Positions 1-7,341 of a DNA stretch of 24,353 nucleotides are shown here, piece after piece. The position numbers and the translations under genes were made by a program. The stretch lies in assembly GCA_030450335.1 (NCBI GenBank), contig JAKDIS010000029.1:1-24353 (forward strand). Direction: 5' to 3'. Below the pieces are notes generated by a model, which was not told where the DNA came from, ran no database searches, and saw only the letters and a list, made by a program, of their open reading frames with translations. The stretch comes from Corynebacterium sp. GTDB taxonomy: Bacteria; Actinomycetota; Actinomycetes; Mycobacteriales; Mycobacteriaceae. Numbering within the stretch: position 1 is the first letter of the stretch; each line of letters opens with the position of its first letter.

Positions 1-633
1 AATCAACGACGCCGCCGACACCGCCGACACCACTGTGTTCACGGCCGTTCTGGCTGACCGCGGAACTCGTCGCCGCCGGACGACCTGACGGCGCTGCAGG
101 CGTTGTCGCACCTGGTGCCGGACCTGGTCTACACCGGGCCGACCGCCCTGTTCCTCTACGACGAGCGCCCGATGCTCTTTGCCGGCGCGCGGCCTGGTGC
201 CGTCCACCGGACGCGCCGGCACGCGGGACCGTCTACTGCTGCGCGCCCGCGACAGGAAGGGCACCGAACGTCACCGCAGGTGCCACGGCGTCACGGCGTC
301 ACGGTGGCCACCCCGCTGCAGGCGGCGGTGGACGTCCGGGCGTCCCACACCCCGACGTCCACCGACGGGGAGCTGCGACGATTCCCGACCAGGATGTACG
401 ACGGGGCGAAGGGCGACGACGTGCTCGCCGCCGACCTCGCCGTGCTGACCCCGGGCAAGTCCCACGCCGCGGCGGCGCAGTGGGGGTGGCTGGTGCTGCG
501 CTACACCGACTTCTGCATCGGTCCCGGCGGGGTGGACTCCAGGATCGTCGCCAGACGGGCGAACCGCAGGTGGTCGGGGATTCCGCACTACCGTGACCCG
601 GGGGTGTGGACGTTCCATCCGCAGCTGATCTGA
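1..633 (+). pseudogene. frameshifted remnant, possibly AbiEi/DUF559-like protein
   Basis: No single frame encodes this stretch, but protein-like sequence moves between frames. Frame 3 (about 48-83) reads FWLTAELVAAGRP, frame 1 (82-175) reads DDLTALQALSHLVPDLVYTG, frame 2 (179-292) reads a basic segment starting LPARGLVPSTGRAGTRDRLL, and frame 1 from about 293 reads VATPLQAAVD and later WLVLRYTDFCI, stopping at 631-633. The frame 2 to frame 1 switch coincides with an 8-bp tandem duplication ACGGCGTC at 285-292/293-300; removing one copy joins the two frames. The VATPLQAAVD phrase resembles actinobacterial AbiEi-like (type IV antitoxin-type) proteins, and the GWLVLRYT-like phrase resembles DUF559/Vsr-type endonuclease C-termini. 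The expected nuclease core between them is missing, so an internal deletion is likely. The family call is tentative; the decay itself is well supported. The 5' end may lie outside the window. Confidence 0.55.
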
Positions 634-641
634 CGGATGCC

Positions 642-647
642 TACAGT
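642..647 (+). promoter_or_regulatory. -10 element TACAGT, leaderless start
   Basis: TACAGT is followed by exactly 7 nt and then the ATG at 655. There is no Shine-Dalgarno sequence before that ATG, so the transcript probably begins at the start codon. No good -35 is visible. Confidence 0.55.
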
Positions 648-654
648 GGTGGCC

Positions 655-2724
655 ATGACTGAGATCCCCGACAACATCACCGAGCGTTCCACCGGCACCG
701 TCCCCGCGCCGGCGGACGACCTCTACCGTCACGTCAACGGCGCCTGGCTGGCGTCCCACGAGATCCCGGCGGACCGCGCCGTCGACGGCAAGTTCCACGA
801 GCTGCGCGACCGCGCCGAACTGGACGTGAAGGCGATCGTGGCGGGCGCGGACCCGTCCACGCGCATCGGCGCGTTGTTCAGCTCCTACATGGACGAGGAC
901 GGTGAGCACGGCATCGAGCAGGCCGGCCTGTCCGTCCTGTCCCCGGACCTCGACCCGGTGCGGGACGCCCCGGACCTGGACGGCCCCGACGGACTCGTCG
1001 CCGCGCTCGCGCAGCTCGACCGGCACGGCGTCGGCGGCGTCGTCGGATTCTGGACGGAGAAAGACGCCGGCGGCAGCGGCCTGGAGGTCGCCTACCTGGT
1101 GCAGACCGGTCTCGGCCTGCCGGACGAGGCCTACTACCGCGAGGAGCAGCACGCCGAGGTCCGTGCCGAGTACCGGGCGTTCATCGAGCGCTTCCTGGGC
1201 CTGGTCGAGGCCACCGGCGGGCAGCCGCTGCCGGGCAGGTTCGCCGACGCCGACGCGTCCACCGCCGCCGACGCGCTGATGGCCTTCGAGACCGCGCTGG
1301 CCGCGGGCCACTGGGACACCGTGGCATCCCGCGACGCGGAGAAGACGCACAACCCCACCGCGCAGGACGCCCTGCCGTCCGGCTTCCCCTTCGCCGCCTG
1401 GCTCGACGGCGTCGGTATCACCACCGACGTCGCGCCGGAGGTGATCGTGAGCCAACCGTCCTACCTGGAGCACGTCGCCTCCCTGGTACCCGGCGCGGAC
1501 AACGGCCGTGACCTCGACGAATGGAAGCTGTGGGCGTACTGGCGGGTGCTCACCGCGCGTGCCGGAAAACTACCGCGCGAGTTCTCCGAGGCCAACTTCG
1601 ACTTCTACGGGCGCACGCTCTCCGGCTCCACCGAACAGCGCGACCGCTGGAAGCGGGCCGTGATGATGGTCGAGGGCGCCGTGGGCGAGGAGGTCGGACA
1701 GGAGTTCGTGGCCGAGCACTTCCCGCCCGAGTACAAGGAGCTCATGGGCGAACTCGTGGACTACCTGCTCGCCGCCTACCGTGACCGCATCAGCGAGCTG
1801 CCCTGGATGACCCCGCAGACCCGCGAACGTGCCCTGGAGAAGCTCGGCACCTTCCGCGCCCGCGTGGGCTACCCGGACACCTGGCGCGACTTCTCCGGCC
1901 TGGAGCTCGGCGAGCACGCAGGACGCGGCGAGAACCTGCTGGCCAACTACCGTGCCGCCTCCGACTTCAACCACGAGTTCGAGGTCGCCAAGCTCGGCAA
2001 GCCCAGCGACGGCGACCTGTGGTTCACCACCCCGCAGACCGTCAACGCCTTCTACAACCCGGTGCGCAACGACATCACCTTCCCCGCGGCGATCCTGCGT
2101 CCGCCGTTCTTCGACGCCGACCGCGACAGCGCCGACATGGCCGCCAACTTCGGCGCCATCGGCGCGGTCATCGGCCACGAGATCGGCCACGGCTTCGACG
2201 ACCAGGGCTCCAAGTACGACGGCGAGGGCAACCTGAACTCCTGGTGGACCGAGGACGACCGCGCCGCCTTCACCGAACTGACCGACCGGCTCGTCACCCA
2301 GTACGACGGGCTGGTGCCCACCGGCCTGGCGCAGCGCGGCCAGACCGACCACAAGGTCAACGGTTCCTTCACCCTGGGCGAGAACATCGGTGACCTCGGC
2401 GGCCTCGGCATCGCCGTGGTCGCGCTGAAGAAGTGGCTCGCCGACCGCGGCGAGACCGTGGACTCCGCACCGACCGCCCCGGTCGAGGGGCTGGACGGCG
2501 AGTTCAGCGTCCTGCAGCGCTTCTTCCTGCAGTGGGCCACCGTGTGGCGCACCGCGATCCGCCCGCAGATGGCCGCGCAGTACGTGGCCATCGACCCGCA
2601 CTCCCCCGGAGAGTTCCGCTGCAACGTGGTCGCCTCCAACGTCGCGGAGTTCTACGAGGCCTTCGGCGTGGACGCCGACAACGGCATGTGGCTGCCCGAG
2701 GAGCAGCGCGTGACGATCTGGTAA
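655..2724 (+). CDS. pepO: M13 family zinc metallopeptidase (neprilysin/PepO-like)
   Basis: This is a 689-residue zinc endopeptidase of the neprilysin/PepO family, which cleaves peptides up to a few kDa. The HExxH zinc motif is at residues 508-512 (within VIGHEIGHGFDDQG). The third zinc ligand lies in ENIGD at 576-580 (ExxxD), and the substrate-binding VNAFYNP phrase precedes them. The C-terminus has the family C-x(n)-W ending (RCNVVASNVAEF through VTIW). The length is normal for bacterial PepO. There is no signal peptide or membrane anchor, so it is probably cytoplasmic, unlike mammalian neprilysin. The start at 655 is preferred over the upstream in-frame ATG at 637 because a TACAGT -10 element sits 7 nt before it; 637 lies inside the promoter. 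The stop codon overlaps the -10 of the next gene. Confidence 0.93.
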   Translation: MTEIPDNITERSTGTVPAPADDLYRHVNGAWLASHEIPADRAVDGKFHELRDRAELDVKAIVAGADPSTRIGALFSSYMDEDGEHGIEQAGLSVLSPDLDPVRDAPDLDGPDGLVAALAQLDRHGVGGVVGFWTEKDAGGSGLEVAYLVQTGLGLPDEAYYREEQHAEVRAEYRAFIERFLGLVEATGGQPLPGRFADADASTAADALMAFETALAAGHWDTVASRDAEKTHNPTAQDALPSGFPFAAWLDGVGITTDVAPEVIVSQPSYLEHVASLVPGADNGRDLDEWKLWAYWRVLTARAGKLPREFSEANFDFYGRTLSGSTEQRDRWKRAVMMVEGAVGEEVGQEFVAEHFPPEYKELMGELVDYLLAAYRDRISELPWMTPQTRERALEKLGTFRARVGYPDTWRDFSGLELGEHAGRGENLLANYRAASDFNHEFEVAKLGKPSDGDLWFTTPQTVNAFYNPVRNDITFPAAILRPPFFDADRDSADMAANFGAIGAVIGHEIGHGFDDQGSKYDGEGNLNSWWTEDDRAAFTELTDRLVTQYDGLVPTGLAQRGQTDHKVNGSFTLGENIGDLGGLGIAVVALKKWLADRGETVDSAPTAPVEGLDGEFSVLQRFFLQWATVWRTAIRPQMAAQYVAIDPHSPGEFRCNVVASNVAEFYEAFGVDADNGMWLPEEQRVTIW

Positions 2725-2727
2725 TCT
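2722..2727 (+). promoter_or_regulatory. -10 element TAATCT overlapping the upstream stop codon
   Basis: TAATCT begins with the TAA stop codon of the M13 peptidase gene and is followed by 7 nt and the ATG at 2735. The next gene therefore appears to have its own leaderless promoter despite being only 10 nt downstream. Confidence 0.5.
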
Positions 2728-2734
2728 CCTGAGA

Positions 2735-3622
2735 ATGCCGGTAGCACCGATCACCCCGGACCCGGGGGCGGACGGGTGGGGGCGTCCAGCACCCGGCCCA
2801 GTTTCCGGGTCTTTTTCTGGGCCTCCTTCTCTCCCGCCGAACGCCGATCCGGACGGACGCTTCCGTCCCGCGGCCGTCGGCGGGCACCGCACCGCGCGCT
2901 GGTTCATCCTCGTCGGCGTGGTGCTGGTGGCGCTCGTCGTCCCGTTCGCCGTGCCGATGAACCCGTCACCGGACACCGAACCGTACCTACTCAACGAGGC
3001 CGCCGCCGACAGCCTCCTGTCCTGGGACCACGACCCCCTCGACCTCACGGCCCTGGACCCGCAGTGCGTCGCGACCGGTGACGCGATGTTGCCCGGCACC
3101 CTGGAGGCCGAGTGCGCCGACCGGTTCGGCAACTACGTCGACCTCGACATCATGTCGATGAACGGGGTCGGCGACGAGGACGGGGACACCACGCAGGCCG
3201 CCCGGCGGTCCATGCGCGCCATCTTCTACGGCGACATGTCCGGCGCCACGTTCACCACCGTGGACGACTCCGACGCCGCCGACCTGCTGCACCCCACGCT
3301 CGCCGCGCGCACCACCGAAGTTCTGACCACCCCGGTGCTCGAACTGGAACCTACCCTGCTGAACGACCCCGACGGCTTCTTCGATGATTTCGAGGACGGC
3401 CTCCGCGAGCCCGCCTCGCCGGACACCCGCCCCGTGCAGTACGGCGACAGCGACGGCAGCGGCAGCGACGGCAGTACCGGGTCGGGGTTGTACACCGCCG
3501 CGGCGTCCTTCCTGCTGGACGGCCCGGAACGGGTCCTCTACACCGTCACGGTGACCGGCGACGACGCAGACGTCGTGGCGGCCGCCGCCGAGCAACTCCT
3601 GGGGAGCGTCCGTGCAGCATAA
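2735..3622 (+). CDS. hypothetical membrane-anchored extracytoplasmic protein
   Basis: The family is not recognised. The 295-residue protein has a Pro/Gly-rich cytoplasmic N-terminus (about 1-50), one hydrophobic segment at about 56-74 (WFILVGVVLVALVVPFAV), and a large acidic domain predicted outside the membrane. Two cysteines (about C111 and C127) sit 16 residues apart after the membrane segment and could form a disulfide. A short low-complexity Gly/Ser/Asp stretch (GDSDGSGSDGSTGSG) occurs near residue 245. Its 3' end overlaps the PrsW-type protease gene by 11 nt, so the two are probably co-translated. An exported partner or substrate of the protease is possible, but this is inference from context only. 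Confidence 0.75.
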   Translation: MPVAPITPDPGADGWGRPAPGPVSGSFSGPPSLPPNADPDGRFRPAAVGGHRTARWFILVGVVLVALVVPFAVPMNPSPDTEPYLLNEAAADSLLSWDHDPLDLTALDPQCVATGDAMLPGTLEAECADRFGNYVDLDIMSMNGVGDEDGDTTQAARRSMRAIFYGDMSGATFTTVDDSDAADLLHPTLAARTTEVLTTPVLELEPTLLNDPDGFFDDFEDGLREPASPDTRPVQYGDSDGSGSDGSTGSGLYTAAASFLLDGPERVLYTVTVTGDDADVVAAAAEQLLGSVRAA

Positions 3623-4772
3623 CGGCAACAACGACCCCGGGGTCAGCGCCCGGGACACCACGCGGCAGGGCTGGCGCGTGATCGACGTCCCGCGTGCCCA
3701 CCACGACTCCTTCCCACCGACGCAGCGTCCGAAACTCCGTCCCACCTGGGACGTCTTCGGGTGGACGTTCCTGGTCCTCACCGTCATCGGTCTGCTGGTG
3801 GCGGCGCTGAACCCCCTGATCATGATGATCTTCCCCGGGCCCGGACCGGTCGCCCTGTGTGCCCTGTACACCGTGGTCTTCACGGCCGTGATGTGGTTCC
3901 TGTTCTCCCGCCTGCTCATCTACCGGGGCACGCCCTGGCTGCTCGCCGCGGCCGCCGTGCTGTGGGGCATGACCGGCGCCATGCTGCCCGCCTTCGCCAT
4001 CGGCGAGCGGCTGATCGACCTGTCCTACAGCTGGAACATCGACGAGATGGCCCTCTCCCTCGGCGGCGCCTACCCGGAGGAACTCTCCAAGGGGCTCGGG
4101 GTGTGGCTGCTGCTGCACCTGGGCCGCGCCTGGTGGAACCGGCCGTGGCACGGGCTCGTCGCCGGGGTGCTCATCGGCATCGGCTTCGAGGCCTTCGAGA
4201 ACTTCGGCTACGCCATGATGCTGAGCTTCTACCACCCGAGCTCCGACCTGGCCGGGGTCTCGGAGATGTGGTTGTTCCGTCTGGTCGCCGGGCCGCTGCT
4301 GCACGGGATCTGCGCCGGGCTCGTCGGATTCGGCATCGGCATGGCCGTCTACGCCGCCGGGCTGACCTGGACGCGACGACTGAGCTGGGTGCTCGGCGGC
4401 GGCGCCGCGGGCTTCCTCGTTCACGCCGGATGGAATCTGCAGCTGGACTCCCTGACCGCCCAGATCGTGAACATGGTGTTCATCTGGACCGTCGGCGCGG
4501 TACTGCTCGTCACCGCGGTGGTGATCTCCACGAAGGAGGCCCGGGTGCTCGCAGACGCGGGACTGTACCCGGCGGTGAGCATCTACCAGCGCATTCCCGT
4601 CGCACCGGTGCGGCCGTTCCTGCCGCCGGTGGCTGCTCAGCAGGGCCAGCAGATGCCGCCGATACAGCCGATGCAGCAATTCCCGCAGCAGGCGCCGCCG
4701 TTCCCACCCCGGCAGTACCCGCCACAGCAGTACCCACAGCAGGGCCGGAACGGCCCGCCACAGCCCCGGTAG
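3612..4772 (+). CDS. PrsW-family intramembrane metalloprotease
   Basis: This is a 386-residue polytopic membrane protein of the PrsW family (CPBP/Abi-related glutamic-type or metal-dependent intramembrane proteases; PrsW of Bacillus cleaves the anti-sigma factor RsiW). It shows the family motifs EExxK at residues 156-160 (PEELSKG), FEAxEN at 192-197 (GFEAFENFGYA), and conserved histidines near 231 (LLHG) and 271 (LVHAGWN). About eight hydrophobic segments run from residue 50 to 305. The C-terminal tail from about 320 is rich in Gln and Pro (PPRQYPPQQYPQQG) and probably cytosolic. The GTG start at 3612 has GGGGAG 5 nt upstream and overlaps the preceding gene by 11 nt, suggesting translational coupling. 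The substrate is unknown; no anti-sigma factor gene is adjacent. Confidence 0.88.
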   Translation: MQHNGNNDPGVSARDTTRQGWRVIDVPRAHHDSFPPTQRPKLRPTWDVFGWTFLVLTVIGLLVAALNPLIMMIFPGPGPVALCALYTVVFTAVMWFLFSRLLIYRGTPWLLAAAAVLWGMTGAMLPAFAIGERLIDLSYSWNIDEMALSLGGAYPEELSKGLGVWLLLHLGRAWWNRPWHGLVAGVLIGIGFEAFENFGYAMMLSFYHPSSDLAGVSEMWLFRLVAGPLLHGICAGLVGFGIGMAVYAAGLTWTRRLSWVLGGGAAGFLVHAGWNLQLDSLTAQIVNMVFIWTVGAVLLVTAVVISTKEARVLADAGLYPAVSIYQRIPVAPVRPFLPPVAAQQGQQMPPIQPMQQFPQQAPPFPPRQYPPQQYPQQGRNGPPQPR

Positions 4773-4778
4773 TACCGG
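4742..4778 (+). terminator. two short hairpins at the end of the protease gene
   Basis: GGGCCG-gaa-CGGCCC (4742-4756) lies inside the last codons and CCGGTA-g-TACCGG (4766-4778) spans the stop codon. There is no T tract, so termination here is only a possibility. Confidence 0.3.
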
Positions 4779-4795
4779 CGTGCAGACCGGCACAG

Positions 4796-4823
4796 TTGTG
4801 TTCATTCCTGATATGACTATCAT
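4796..4823 (+). promoter_or_regulatory. promoter TTGTGT-N16-TATCAT, leaderless start
   Basis: The -35-like TTGTGT (4796-4801) and -10 TATCAT (4818-4823) are separated by 16 nt. The ATG at 4831 follows 7 nt after the -10, and no ribosome binding site is present. Confidence 0.6.
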
Positions 4824-4830
4824 CGGCGCC

Positions 4831-5331
4831 ATGACCATTCTCTCCAGCACGACCACTGCCCCTCGCCGCCCCCGATTCCGCCGCGCCGCCGCGACCGCTG
4901 CCGCGCTCGCCCTCACCACCGGGACGCTCACCGCGATCGCCGCCCCCACCGCCGGGGCCGCCACCGCGTCCTCCGCCTCCCCGGCGTCGTCCGCGTCCAC
5001 CCTCCCGTCGCTGCCCGAACTGCCGTCCCTGCCTGAACTCCCGTCGCTTCCCGGCGGAACCGGTGCGACCGGCGGCCAGGACAACTCGAAGGCCACGATC
5101 AACGACCCGGGCCGCGTCGCCGGCGTCGCACTGGCCGCCGGTGTGGATCCCGGCGTGGTGGGTCAGCTGCTCGCCGACCCGGAGGCCACCATCGCCGCCG
5201 GCGAGCGTCTCGGCATCCCGCGCCAGACCGCCGTCTGGGCGGCGAACAACCCCGAGCAGGCTCTCGGCGCGGCACGCGCAGCCGGCATCGACCCGGCCTG
5301 GGCCGCCAACGTGCTCGCCGCCAACCTGTAG
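4831..5331 (+). CDS. small secreted protein with three C-terminal 24-residue repeats
   Basis: This is a 166-residue predicted exported protein. A long twin-basic-containing N-terminus (PRRPRFRRAA at 11-20) precedes an Ala/Leu-rich hydrophobic stretch and a likely signal-peptidase site near AGA-AT (about 41-45). A proline hinge follows (LPSLPELPSLPELPSLPG, 58-75), then a Gly/Thr linker. Residues 92-166 are three consecutive 24-residue repeats, each starting with Asp/Asn-Pro and carrying Gly-[Ile/Val] at position 13-14, and ending with Ala-Asn-Leu at the C-terminus. The same domain closes the adjacent GH25 lysozyme, ungapped over 75 residues with about 36 identities by hand count. No catalytic motif is visible; a wall-binding or protein-protein role is inferred. 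The start at 4831 is chosen because of the -10 element 7 nt upstream. The next gene has a separate promoter. Confidence 0.85.
   Translation: MTILSSTTTAPRRPRFRRAAATAAALALTTGTLTAIAAPTAGAATASSASPASSASTLPSLPELPSLPELPSLPGGTGATGGQDNSKATINDPGRVAGVALAAGVDPGVVGQLLADPEATIAAGERLGIPRQTAVWAANNPEQALGAARAAGIDPAWAANVLAANL
5104..5328 (+). repeat. three 24-codon protein repeats (first copy of shared domain)
   Basis: This encodes residues 92-166 of the small secreted protein. Asp/Asn-Pro falls at domain positions 1-2, 25-26 and 49-50, and Gly-Val/Ile at 13-14, 37-38 and 61-62, giving an exact 24-residue period. The domain matches the one encoded at 7010-7234. Confidence 0.85.
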
Positions 5332-5361
5332 GAAACACCACCTTCCACCAGCACGAACCCT

Positions 5362-5416
5362 GGTCCTCCCCGCACCCGTCCCCGGTACCTCCCGGGCGGG
5401 CGCGGGGAGGACCTTT
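5362..5416 (+). terminator. intrinsic terminator after the small secreted protein gene
   Basis: GGTCCTCCCCGC (5362-5373) pairs perfectly with GCGGGGAGGACC (5402-5413), a 12-bp GC-rich stem followed by TTT. It lies 31 nt after the stop codon, so the two repeat-domain genes are probably transcribed separately. Confidence 0.75.
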
Positions 5417-5529
5417 GACGTTCCTCCCGCTCCCTTTCCAGCGCCTTTCCCGGGCCTTCCCCGACTCTTCCCGTGCTCTGTGGCACCCCTGAGAAAACGA
5501 CCTCGGCGCGGTGAGCAGCAGAAAATCCG

Positions 5530-5546
5530 ACACGCGGTGCGCGTGT
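5530..5546 (+). promoter_or_regulatory. 17-bp palindrome ACACGCG-GTG-CGCGTGT, candidate operator
   Basis: This is a perfect 7-bp inverted repeat with a 3-nt centre, ending 28 nt before the -10 of the lysozyme gene, a position suited to an activator or repressor site. The binding protein is unknown. Confidence 0.4.
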
Positions 5547-5552
5547 TACTAG

Positions 5553-5588
5553 TGTGAATGTTGTGAATCGTGTGTATCGTGTGGCGCA
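5553..5588 (+). repeat. four tandem 9-nt units in the lysozyme promoter
   Basis: The units are TGTGAATGT, TGTGAATCG, TGTGTATCG and TGTGGCGCA, in perfect 9-nt register from 5553 to 5588. They span the expected -35 region, the -10 and the start codon. Confidence 0.7.
5575..5580 (+). promoter_or_regulatory. -10 element TATCGT, leaderless start
   Basis: TATCGT is followed by 7 nt (GTGGCGC) and the ATG at 5588, with no Shine-Dalgarno. This favours 5588 over an in-frame GTG at 5570, which would precede the -10. Confidence 0.55.
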
Positions 5589-7237
5589 TGTTGTCTCTCC
5601 CCTGGCGTCGATCGGCGCGCACCACCGTCCCCGCCCGACTCACCGCAGTGACCCTCTTCGGCTCAGCCGCAGCGGTCGCCGCACTGGTCGCCACCGACGT
5701 CCTCCCCGTGCCCACCTGGGCGCTCGACGGGGTCGACGTCGCGAGCCACCAGCACCCCGGCGACTCCGCCATCGACTGGCAGAGCGTCGCGGCGTCCGGC
5801 CAGAGCTTCGCCTTCATCAAGGCCAGCGAAGGCACCGGGTACGTCAACCCCTACTTCACCTCCGACTCCGCCAAGGCCTCCGCCGCCGGCGTGACCCCGG
5901 GCAGCTACCACTACGCCAAGCCCGGCGAGACCGACCCGCGTGCCGAGGCTCAGCACTACGCCGCGACCCTGGCCACCGGCGTCCAGCCCTCCCTGCCGCC
6001 GACCCTCGACCTCGAGGAGTCCGGCGGACTCGCCCCCGAGGACCTGCAGAACTGGGTCCGCGACTGGATCGACGAGATCAAGGTCCAGACCGGCCGCGAA
6101 CCGATCATCTACACGTACCAGAACTTCTGGCTCAACGACATGGGCAACACCACGGAGTTCTCCGAGTACCCGCTGTGGCTCGCCTACTACAACCCCACCC
6201 TGCCGAACGAGATCCCCGGCGGCTGGGACGAGGTCACCTTCTGGCAGTACTCCTCCGAGGGCCAGGTCGACGGCATCTACACCAACGTCGACATGAACAC
6301 CTATTACGGCACCGACGAGCAGCTCCAGGGCCTCACCGGCGCCCCCTCGGACGGCAGCGCCGCCGGCAACATCGTCGACGCACTCAAGCCGATCACCGAT
6401 GCGGCACTCGGCCAGGCCGAGGAGGCCAACGACACCGAGCACCAGGAGGCCGCGGGCGGCGAGCCGGGCCTCGACCAGCCGCTGAGCACGGACCTGCTGG
6501 TCAACCTTCTCGGCCTGGTCGGCGGCGCCGTCGGCCCGGAGGCCGTCCTCGAGGCCGCGATGAACTCCGGCCTCGGCGAGGGCCTGGGCTCGGTCCTGGC
6601 GTCCTCCGGCATCGAGGCGCGCGACGCCGGCGAGACCATGCCCGTCGCCGCGATCGCCGCCCTCGTGCTCGGCGCCCTCGGCCTCGGCGCCGACGGTGGC
6701 GACATCGCCAACCAGGTCGGCGACCTCGTCGGCTCTCTCGTCGACGAGCAGGGCCAGCCCCTCGGCGACGGTGGCCCCGACATCTCCCGCCTCGCCGAGC
6801 TCATCGGCGGCGGCGACGTCACGCTCGACAGCATCCTGCGCCTGCTCACCGCCTTCGGCGCCACGGACTACGCCGCCCAGATCGCCAACGGCACCGTCGA
6901 CACCGACGCCCTCCTGGCCCAGGTCAAGTCAGCTCCGGCGGCACCCGCGCAGGACGCCCCGGCCGCCGATGCGTCCGACGCCGCTGCCGACGCCGTCGCG
7001 TCCGACGCCGACCCGGAGGCGCTGCGCGCCGCGCTGGAAGGTGCCGGCGTGGACGCCGAGACCGCCGGCAAGCTCGCCGCGGACCCGGCCGCGACCGTCG
7101 CCGCCGCCGAACGCCTCGGCGTCGACCACGAGACCGCGTCCCGCTTCGCCTCGGACCCCGCCGGTGCGCTGCAGGCGCTGGACGAGGCCGGCATCGACCC
7201 CGTCGGTACCGCCCCCATGCTCGCCGCGCAGCTGTAG
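5588..7237 (+). CDS. secreted GH25 family lysozyme with C-terminal repeat domain
   Basis: This is a 549-residue predicted exported N-acetylmuramidase. Residues 1-45 form a signal sequence (RR at 7-8, hydrophobic 18-36). The GH25 domain covers about 46-245, with GVDVASHQ (Asp50), FIKASEGTGY at 77-85, and the catalytic DxE in PTLDLEE (Asp141, Glu143); NVDMN near 233-237 is the last conserved strand. GH25 enzymes hydrolyse the MurNAc-GlcNAc bond of peptidoglycan. Residues 250-474 are Ala/Gly/Leu-rich helical-looking sequence of unknown family with an Ala/Asp/Pro linker. Residues 475-549 are the three 24-residue repeats shared with the upstream secreted protein. It is probably a housekeeping or self-wall hydrolase because no phage genes are nearby. 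A strong bidirectional terminator follows. Confidence 0.9.
   Translation: MLSLPWRRSARTTVPARLTAVTLFGSAAAVAALVATDVLPVPTWALDGVDVASHQHPGDSAIDWQSVAASGQSFAFIKASEGTGYVNPYFTSDSAKASAAGVTPGSYHYAKPGETDPRAEAQHYAATLATGVQPSLPPTLDLEESGGLAPEDLQNWVRDWIDEIKVQTGREPIIYTYQNFWLNDMGNTTEFSEYPLWLAYYNPTLPNEIPGGWDEVTFWQYSSEGQVDGIYTNVDMNTYYGTDEQLQGLTGAPSDGSAAGNIVDALKPITDAALGQAEEANDTEHQEAAGGEPGLDQPLSTDLLVNLLGLVGGAVGPEAVLEAAMNSGLGEGLGSVLASSGIEARDAGETMPVAAIAALVLGALGLGADGGDIANQVGDLVGSLVDEQGQPLGDGGPDISRLAELIGGGDVTLDSILRLLTAFGATDYAAQIANGTVDTDALLAQVKSAPAAPAQDAPAADASDAAADAVASDADPEALRAALEGAGVDAETAGKLAADPAATVAAAERLGVDHETASRFASDPAGALQALDEAGIDPVGTAPMLAAQL
7010..7234 (+). repeat. three 24-codon protein repeats (second copy of shared domain)
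   Basis: This encodes lysozyme residues 475-549. It aligns without gaps to the domain encoded at 5104-5328, and both reach the exact C-terminus of their proteins (Leu-Ala-Ala-[Asn/Gln]-Leu-stop). Confidence 0.85.
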
Positions 7238-7266
7238 AACCCCACCCCGGGGGAGAGACACAACAT

Positions 7267-7318
7267 ACGACAACGCCCTGACCGGTGCTTTCGCCAGCAC
7301 CGGTCAGGGCGTTGTCGT
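7267..7318. terminator. perfect 23-bp bidirectional terminator hairpin
   Basis: The arm at 7267-7289 is fully complementary to 7296-7318, with a 6-nt loop (TTCGCC). It lies between convergent genes ending at 7237 (plus) and 7342 (minus) and can serve both. No T tract follows on either strand. Confidence 0.85.
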
Positions 7319-7341
7319 GCGTCAGTACGCGCCAGTCCGGG

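Noticed and set aside
1..30. Short tandem CCGCCGACA repeats at the left edge
   Set aside because: Two copies of a 9-nt GC-rich unit at a window edge inside a decayed gene; too little to interpret.
1570..3132. Long minus-strand open frame across the M13 peptidase gene
   Set aside because: It is antisense to motif-bearing coding sequence, with low-complexity Val/Gly/Glu composition and no promoter or ribosome binding site.
3546..5102. 518-codon minus-strand open frame over the PrsW and secreted protein genes
   Set aside because: It crosses three well-supported plus-strand genes and their promoter; the composition is a codon-shadow of them.
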